A stretch of 10,666 nt of DNA, taken from assembly GCA_002346475.1 (NCBI GenBank), contig DDZV01000060.1, positions 1,502 to 12,167 of the forward strand, given 5' to 3'. The notes under the pieces are model-generated. The model was not told the DNA's origin. It saw nothing but the letters and a program-made list of their open reading frames with translations, and made no database searches. Shown piece by piece: positions 6,642 through 10,666 of the stretch. How positions within the stretch are numbered: position 1 is the first letter of the stretch; each line of letters opens with the position of its first letter. The position numbers were made by a program, and so were the translations under genes. This stretch comes from Acidobacteria bacterium UBA2999 (GTDB lineage: Bacteria; Acidobacteriota; Vicinamibacteria; Vicinamibacterales; UBA2999).

Positions 6642-7719
6642 GTGGAGGATCTGGGGAGCGCAAATTTGTCTTCTTGCGCTTGCGAGTATCGCAGCCGTGG
6701 TTCCGATGAAACCGGAATTGGTGGAGCGTTGGTTCACAACAGGTTTCTATCCACCGGTACAACGTATACTCACGAGTCTTTCTAATTTATTTCCAGTGGC
6801 AGCGCTCGATCTTCTGGTCATAGGGGTAGGTAGCTGGCTTATTTGGCATTGGTGGCGTGCGCTTCGCTATGAGAAAGGGTCGCCTCGCTTACGACGTGCG
6901 TACGCTGCAACAATGAGCACAATAACAGCTGTGGCGGTTGTCTATCTACTCTTCCTTGTATTCTGGGGATTGAATTATCGACGTGTGCCATTGTCTCACC
7001 GTCTCGTTTTTGAGACGCAGGCACCGACTACCAGTGAGGCCATGGTACTTGCCCGTGAAGCAGCAGCACAACTGAATCGGTTGCACGCTTCTGCGCATGC
7101 GATGGGATGGGAGGAGCCCCTGTGGAAGAGTGAGACGTTTCGACAATCAGCAGATGATCTCCAACGGGTTCTTGGACATTCATCACCAGCATTACCCGGA
7201 CGTTTGAAACGGACAATTTTCGGTTCGGTGTTTCGGTGGAATGGCGTGAACGGGATGGTTAATCCGTTTGGACTTGAGGTGTTGGAGAATCCGGATCTAT
7301 TGCCTTTTGAACGTCCATTTGTGCTGGCACATGAGTGGGCACATTTAGCGGGTTATGCAGACGAAGCAGAAGCAAATTTTGTGGGATGGTTGACCTGTGT
7401 ACGGGCCCATGAATCAGCACAGTACAGTGGATGGTTATATCTGTACTCAGAAATTCTTACACAATTACCAGCACAGGAACGTAAGCAAGTTGAAGGGGTG
7501 CTTGCGATGGGACCACGGCGCGATCGAGAAGCTATCGTGGCACGATCACAACGTGGAGTGCTTCCCGTTTTTCAACAAGCCAGTTGGTCTGCGTATGACA
7601 GGTACCTCAAGGTTAATCGTGTCGAGACTGGCATCAGGAGTTATGGAGCGGTTCTTACCTTAATTCTTCAAGCCAAGTTTTCGTCGAATTGGACACCAAC
7701 ATTACAAAAACAAATGTAG
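6619..7719 (+). CDS. DUF3810-type membrane protein with HEWAH metalloprotease-like motif
   Basis: This 366-residue protein starts with a hydrophobic segment (about 12-29) and PELVERWFTTGFYPPVQRIL. Two more likely membrane helices follow at about 61-78 and 98-117, the last ending in FWGLNYRRVPL. The soluble C-terminal half has LAHEWAHLAGYADEAEANF, with His238, Glu239 and His242 and an acidic residue near 251 that could be a third zinc ligand. This order fits the DUF3810 family, whose members carry an HExxH site but have no established substrate that I know of. A membrane-bound zinc peptidase is the natural inference. Start choice is uncertain: ATG 6619 or GTG 6616, neither with a strong ribosome binding site. 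This fits coupling to the small ORF it overlaps. It converges with the Sua5-type gene across only 16 nt. Confidence 0.85.
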   Translation: MGSVPSHKWRIWGAQICLLALASIAAVVPMKPELVERWFTTGFYPPVQRILTSLSNLFPVAALDLLVIGVGSWLIWHWWRALRYEKGSPRLRRAYAATMSTITAVAVVYLLFLVFWGLNYRRVPLSHRLVFETQAPTTSEAMVLAREAAAQLNRLHASAHAMGWEEPLWKSETFRQSADDLQRVLGHSSPALPGRLKRTIFGSVFRWNGVNGMVNPFGLEVLENPDLLPFERPFVLAHEWAHLAGYADEAEANFVGWLTCVRAHESAQYSGWLYLYSEILTQLPAQERKQVEGVLAMGPRRDREAIVARSQRGVLPVFQQASWSAYDRYLKVNRVETGIRSYGAVLTLILQAKFSSNWTPTLQKQM

Positions 7720-7735
7720 AGAGAATTTGCACCGG

Positions 7736-8779
7736 CTAGGCATTTTTTACCTGCCCTGCCGCTGCCCGTTGGAGACGATCACGCAATGCAGCTTCAAGGG
7801 GGTCGCCGTGTGTAAAGACACCGAAGACAAGAATTCGATTAACCCCTATCGCATCAAGTTCGCGCAACGCAGCATAGAGACGTTTGGCGGTAGATGCACT
7901 ATCACCAGAACTGCCACACTCAGCGACAGCAAATCCCATTGCAGCGAATGTTTTGAGCTCTTCGCGTGGTACAAGGACACCAACACGTTGGCCTTTTGAA
8001 GTGGCCGCTCGACTCTCTTTGATAAGCCGTGCGCGGACACGGCTAGGGTCGCCTTCGTACACAACAAGCGATGCTCGTGGTGAATAGTGTTTTTGCAGTA
8101 GTCCTGGAGACCGCATGGTTTCATGCGTTGTAGCGATCTTCGTCGTGACATCTGGAATGATAGTCCGAAGCATGTCGAGACTGATTGCCCCAGGCCGAAG
8201 GATCATCGGTGGGATTGAGGTTAGGTCGAGTACTGTAGATTCGAGTCCAACGGGGGTATTCCCAGCGTCTACCACCATGTCGATACAATTATTCAGATCA
8301 TCAAGCACGTGCTGTGCAGACGTTGGACTCGGGTGTCCGAATAAGTTTGCGCTTGGTGCTGCAATAGGAAGTCCAACTTTGTTGAGTAACGCTCGTGCCA
8401 CAGGATGATTCGGCATTCGCACAGCAACGGTTGCACCACCTGCAGTGACTTCGTCAGGTACACGTTGACTACGAGGCAGTACGAGCGTTAAGGGTCCTGG
8501 CCAGAAATGCTCAGTGAGCGTGCTCCATGGTGTTTCCAGTACAAGAGGCTCAAGTGTTTGGAGGTTGGCTACATGAATAATCACTGGGTCATCTTCGGGC
8601 CGTTTTTTAGCCAGGAATAAACGTTTGATCGCATCAATGTCAAGAGCATGCACGCCGAGTCCGTACACTGTTTCGGTGGGGAAGGCTACCAGTCCTCCGT
8701 GTTGCAGACAATCTGCAGCACGTGCAATAAGCTTCGAGTCAGGATGCAGAGGGTCGACAGTTAGGTGCTCAGTCATCAT
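7736..8779 (-). CDS. L-threonylcarbamoyladenylate synthase, Sua5 type
   Basis: The enzyme makes threonylcarbamoyl-AMP from threonine, bicarbonate and ATP, the first step of t6A37 modification of ANN-decoding tRNAs in the cytoplasm. The YrdC-like domain spans about residues 10-200, with PTETVYGLG (34-42), the KKRP nucleotide-binding element (58-61), HFWPGPLTLVLP and SANLFGHPSPT (143-153). The conserved linker SPGLLQKHYSP, which in Sua5 closes over the active site, leads to a complete Sua5 C-terminal domain (about 235-347). The 347-residue length marks the long Sua5 form rather than short TsaC. ATG 8779 or the adjacent ATG 8776 is the start. No ribosome binding site sits at the usual distance and no in-frame start exists further up before a TAA. 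The nearest GGAGG instead serves a 5-codon ORF ending at this start. Confidence 0.96.
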   Translation of the reverse strand: MMTEHLTVDPLHPDSKLIARAADCLQHGGLVAFPTETVYGLGVHALDIDAIKRLFLAKKRPEDDPVIIHVANLQTLEPLVLETPWSTLTEHFWPGPLTLVLPRSQRVPDEVTAGGATVAVRMPNHPVARALLNKVGLPIAAPSANLFGHPSPTSAQHVLDDLNNCIDMVVDAGNTPVGLESTVLDLTSIPPMILRPGAISLDMLRTIIPDVTTKIATTHETMRSPGLLQKHYSPRASLVVYEGDPSRVRARLIKESRAATSKGQRVGVLVPREELKTFAAMGFAVAECGSSGDSASTAKRLYAALRELDAIGVNRILVFGVFTHGDPLEAALRDRLQRAAAGQVKNA

Positions 8780-8793
8780 TGCTGTACAAACAT
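8776..8793 (-). CDS. possible 5-residue leader ORF (MFVQQ) coupled to the Sua5-type gene
   Basis: On the minus strand GGAGG (8806-8802) stands 8 nt before an ATG at 8793 that opens ATG TTT GTA CAG CAA TGA. The TGA (8778-8776) overlaps the ATG of the Sua5-type gene (8779-8777) in the form ATGA. The Sua5-type gene has no ribosome binding site of its own at normal spacing, so stop-restart coupling from this mini-ORF is a simple explanation. Such a short ORF can arise by chance, and no translation evidence is available here. Confidence 0.35.
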   Translation of the reverse strand: MFVQQ

Positions 8794-8794
8794 T

Positions 8795-8824
8795 GCGCCG
8801 GCCTCCATATTAGGAAACCGGCGC
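8795..8824 (-). promoter_or_regulatory. GC-rich stem-loop holding the GGAGG upstream of the Sua5-type gene
   Basis: GCGCCGG (8795-8801) pairs with CCGGCGC (8818-8824) around a 16-nt loop that contains the only GGAGG before the Sua5-type gene; an inner CCT/AGG pairing would partly cover that site. The stem begins 27 nt beyond the cytochrome stop codon, so it could also be a terminator of that gene. No T tract follows on the minus strand, which argues for read-through or an RNA-level switch. Confidence 0.4.
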
Positions 8825-8850
8825 GAGAAGTTTAGTCTAAGTGCGATTGA

Positions 8851-9318
8851 CTATGGGGCGGCGATTACGATCGAGTCAAGAGTTTCAGTATCGGCACTTA
8901 ATTCGGTATCCCCAGTTGGGTACTCTCCAACTTGTAACATATAAGCCACGATATCAGTAGAGTCTTGTCCCGAGAGCATGCCAGGAGAACTTTGTGGCAT
9001 AGTTGTTTGAATTTTATTCACCAATTCAGATAACGGGGCAGTGTCCCAGAAAGCCACAAAATCTTGACCAGCAAGACCTGGAGCTTGTCCGCCACTCATA
9101 TCTTCGCCATGGCAGAAACCGCATTGCTCATCGTAAATTACTTGTCCACGTGTAGCTTGTTCTGAAGTGTAGACCCCATCATTAACGGTGCGACCCTGCT
9201 CAAAGGCACGTAGTGTTGGTAGTAATGGGTTAGCGAGTAAGTAGCTAAAAGTTATCAAACCGAGGACCCATAAGGTTCGAAATGTTACGCGCACTATCCG
9301 GGCTGAGTACAAACTCAT
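8851..9318 (-). CDS. c-type cytochrome, monohaem, membrane-anchored
   Basis: This 155-residue protein has an uncleaved anchor or signal helix (about residues 12-34) and one haem c site, CGFCH (Cys66, Cys69, His70). The likely distal ligand is Met107 in TTMPQSSPGML, the usual class I arrangement. GLAGQDFVAFWDTAPLSELV and a final helix DSTDIVAYML complete the small cytochrome fold. An acidic tail of about 27 residues follows. It should act as a periplasmic electron carrier or as the haem subunit of a dehydrogenase; no partner enzyme is next to it. ATG 9318 is preceded by GGAGG at 7 nt; TTG 9321 is less likely. It is divergent from the dehydrogenase gene at 9398, and the two share a 79-nt promoter gap. 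Confidence 0.93.
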   Translation of the reverse strand: MSLYSARIVRVTFRTLWVLGLITFSYLLANPLLPTLRAFEQGRTVNDGVYTSEQATRGQVIYDEQCGFCHGEDMSGGQAPGLAGQDFVAFWDTAPLSELVNKIQTTMPQSSPGMLSGQDSTDIVAYMLQVGEYPTGDTELSADTETLDSIVIAAP

Positions 9319-9397
9319 CAATGTTCCTCCAAAATAATCCTGCTCTAAATCCTATCACATCGTCTTATCATGGCGCCTATGCCTGAGGGAGAATTTG

Positions 9398-10273
9398 ATG
9401 AGAATAGGATTTATCGGTTTAGGCACGATGGGCCAACCAATGGCCAGGCATCTACTGCGTGGGGGACATCAGCTTGCTCTATATGCCAGGCGTCCTGAGA
9501 CGTTGCAACCATTTTTAGATGAGGATGTGCAGACGTTCAAATCACCGGCAGAAGTAGCTGCGGTTAGTGACGTTGTGGTCCTTATGGTGACAGCAACACG
9601 TGATGTCGAAGAGCTTCTCTTTAGTGACACTGGTGTTGTTGCAGGGGCACAACCTGGCACGTTAGTCATTGACATGAGCACAATTTCTCCTGAGGCGACA
9701 AGCACATTTGCCGTACGCCTGGCTGCGAAGCAACTCGCCATGTTAGATGCTCCGGTATCTGGTGGGTCTCATGGTGCAAAACAAGCAACGCTCACTATTA
9801 TGGTTGGTGGACATAAAAATGTTTTTGAGCGTGCACAACCAGTTTTCAGCTGTCTCGGTACAAATATTATTCATGTTGGCGATCATGGCGCGGGCCAGGT
9901 GGTCAAGGCCTGCCATCAACTTTTATTGTTAGTAACGGCTGAGGGAGTTGCAGAATCATTAGCACTTGCACAGAACTGTGGTGTTGATCCAGGAGCAGCA
10001 CACCAGGTTATGATGAGTGGCATTGCATCTAGTCGAGTCTTGGACTTGTTTGGGAGTCGGATGGTTGCTCGGCAGTTCGACGCAGGAATCCCGGTACGCT
10101 TATATCGTAAGGATCTGCAGATTGTGCTGGATTTAGCTAAGGAGTCTGGCGCGAAAGTGCCGGGGGGTATTTTAACGATGGATCATCTTTCACACTTAGC
10201 GTCAGAGGGACATGAAGGTACAGATTTATCCGTAATCATTACTGCTCTAGAGCAGTCTCTTGCACGCGAGTAG
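9398..10273 (+). CDS. NAD(P)-dependent beta-hydroxyacid dehydrogenase family oxidoreductase
   Basis: This 291-residue cytoplasmic enzyme has the Rossmann motif GFIGLGTMGQPMARHLL (glycines 7, 9 and 12), the substrate-binding DAPVSGG (117-123), and GAGQVVKACHQ with catalytic Lys170. The C-terminal all-helical domain includes RKDL (237-240). This is the family of 3-hydroxyisobutyrate dehydrogenase, tartronate semialdehyde reductase and GLYR1, which oxidise a beta-hydroxyacid or reduce its semialdehyde; the exact substrate cannot be told. Residue 173, Asn in most 3-hydroxyisobutyrate and tartronate semialdehyde enzymes, is His here. ATG 9398 has GAGGGAG 6 nt upstream; the TTG at 9395 is less likely. 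The msrB-like gene begins 50 nt downstream on the same strand with no visible terminator between, so cotranscription is likely. Confidence 0.93.
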   Translation: MRIGFIGLGTMGQPMARHLLRGGHQLALYARRPETLQPFLDEDVQTFKSPAEVAAVSDVVVLMVTATRDVEELLFSDTGVVAGAQPGTLVIDMSTISPEATSTFAVRLAAKQLAMLDAPVSGGSHGAKQATLTIMVGGHKNVFERAQPVFSCLGTNIIHVGDHGAGQVVKACHQLLLLVTAEGVAESLALAQNCGVDPGAAHQVMMSGIASSRVLDLFGSRMVARQFDAGIPVRLYRKDLQIVLDLAKESGAKVPGGILTMDHLSHLASEGHEGTDLSVIITALEQSLARE

Positions 10274-10323
10274 TAATGTGACTGGTCTACAGACATGATT
10301 CCAAATAGAATTTTGCAAGGGCT

Positions 10324-10666
10324 ATGGAACAAGTAAGCCGTCGCCGATTTATTTCCCTCGCCGGGACCGCCATCGGCGTGGCACCGTTGTACATTTGGAT
10401 AGGTGGACCCGGCATGGTTTCAATAACAATGTCAGACAGTGAATTCCCTATTAAGAAATTGGATGAAGAATGGCAGGAGTCGTTGTCACCAGAGCAGTAT
10501 CGTGTCTTGCGGAAGCACGGCACTGAACCACCATTTACGAGTGCTTTAGATCAAGAGAAGCGCTCAGGCACTTTTACATGTGCGGGTTGTGGACAACCAC
10601 TTTTTCAAATGGAAACAAAATTTGATAGTCGTACTGGTTGGCCAAGCTTTTACCAGCCACTTGACG
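10324..10666 (+). CDS. msrB: peptide-methionine (R)-S-oxide reductase MsrB, Tat-exported, truncated by window end
   Basis: The reading frame runs open from ATG 10324 to the edge (114 codons plus one base). It starts MEQVSRRRFISLAGTAIGVA, a twin-arginine signal (SRRRFIS followed by a hydrophobic stretch). The MsrB domain then begins with a Leu-rich segment (SLSPEQYRVLRKHGTE), the zinc-binding pair CAGC and RTGWPSFYQPLD. MsrB reduces methionine R-sulfoxide in proteins. The second zinc CxxC and the catalytic cysteine lie beyond the window, so activity cannot be judged. AAGGG lies only 2 nt before the ATG, closer than usual, but a TAG at 10306 blocks any upstream in-frame start and a downstream start would lose the signal. 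Export puts repair in the periplasm. Confidence 0.93.
   Translation, partial: MEQVSRRRFISLAGTAIGVAPLYIWIGGPGMVSITMSDSEFPIKKLDEEWQESLSPEQYRVLRKHGTEPPFTSALDQEKRSGTFTCAGCGQPLFQMETKFDSRTGWPSFYQPLD

Noticed and set aside
7720..7735. Terminator between the convergent DUF3810-type and Sua5-type genes
   Set aside because: Only 16 nt separate the stop codons, and I see no inverted repeat there. Termination signals would have to lie inside the opposing gene.
10287..10523. 78-codon minus-strand frame at the right end
   Set aside because: It lies opposite the Tat signal and the start of the MsrB domain, which are clearly coding on plus.
221..10666. A new defence, toxin-antitoxin or biosynthetic system
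   Set aside because: Every larger gene either has a clear ordinary family or is a single secreted protein of unknown role. No cluster of nucleases, NTPases, reverse transcriptases or repeat-RNA elements is present.

Overview
The window looks like a chromosomal segment of a Gram-negative bacterium with moderate GC content (near 50 % by eye). It encodes an outer-membrane beta-barrel protein, a lipoprotein, a Tat-exported MsrB and a membrane-anchored c-type cytochrome, so the organism has a periplasm and respires. The style of several proteins (the cytochrome with a small CxxCH domain, the secreted protein with a Tyr/Arg/Gly-rich tail, the SMP-30 lipoprotein) reminds me of Acidobacteriota. That is an impression, not a demonstrated placement. 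I see no insertion sequence, phage gene, CRISPR array or transposon end; this reads as ordinary core or near-core chromosome.

Layout. Positions 1-50 are the 3' part of a tRNA-Pro(GGG) gene. It converges with katG (221-2419, minus), a full-length bifunctional catalase-peroxidase, with a hairpin between them. Directly upstream of katG is a perfect 14-bp inverted repeat (2452-2484) whose centre resembles a Fur/PerR box; it abuts a -10-like element and is the best regulatory signal in the window. Upstream on the same strand is a three-gene cluster, transcribed in the order DksA/TraR-type zinc-finger protein (4730-5215), outer-membrane beta-barrel protein (3901-4803) and an unrecognised secreted protein (2539-3864). 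The first two genes overlap by 74 nt.

An AT-rich divergent promoter region (5216-5386) separates this cluster from a plus-strand SMP-30/gluconolactonase-like lipoprotein (5387-6391). Next come a small protein of unknown function (6426-6641) and an overlapping DUF3810-type membrane protein with an HEWAH metalloprotease-like motif (6619-7719). Convergent with these are a Sua5-type L-threonylcarbamoyladenylate synthase (7736-8779), which starts inside the stop codon of a possible 5-residue leader ORF, and, upstream of it on the minus strand, a c-type cytochrome (8851-9318). Divergent from the cytochrome run a beta-hydroxyacid dehydrogenase (9398-10273) and the start of a Tat-exported methionine sulfoxide reductase B (10324 to the window end).

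Functional reading. KatG (peroxide removal), MsrB (repair of oxidised methionine in exported proteins) and the cytochrome fit an aerobic, oxidatively challenged lifestyle, but they are not one operon. The Sua5 protein serves universal tRNA t6A37 synthesis. I found no convincing new multi-gene system. The points most worth checking are the katG operator, the Sua5 leader, the 74-nt gene overlap, the small ORF at 6426 and the unknown secreted protein.
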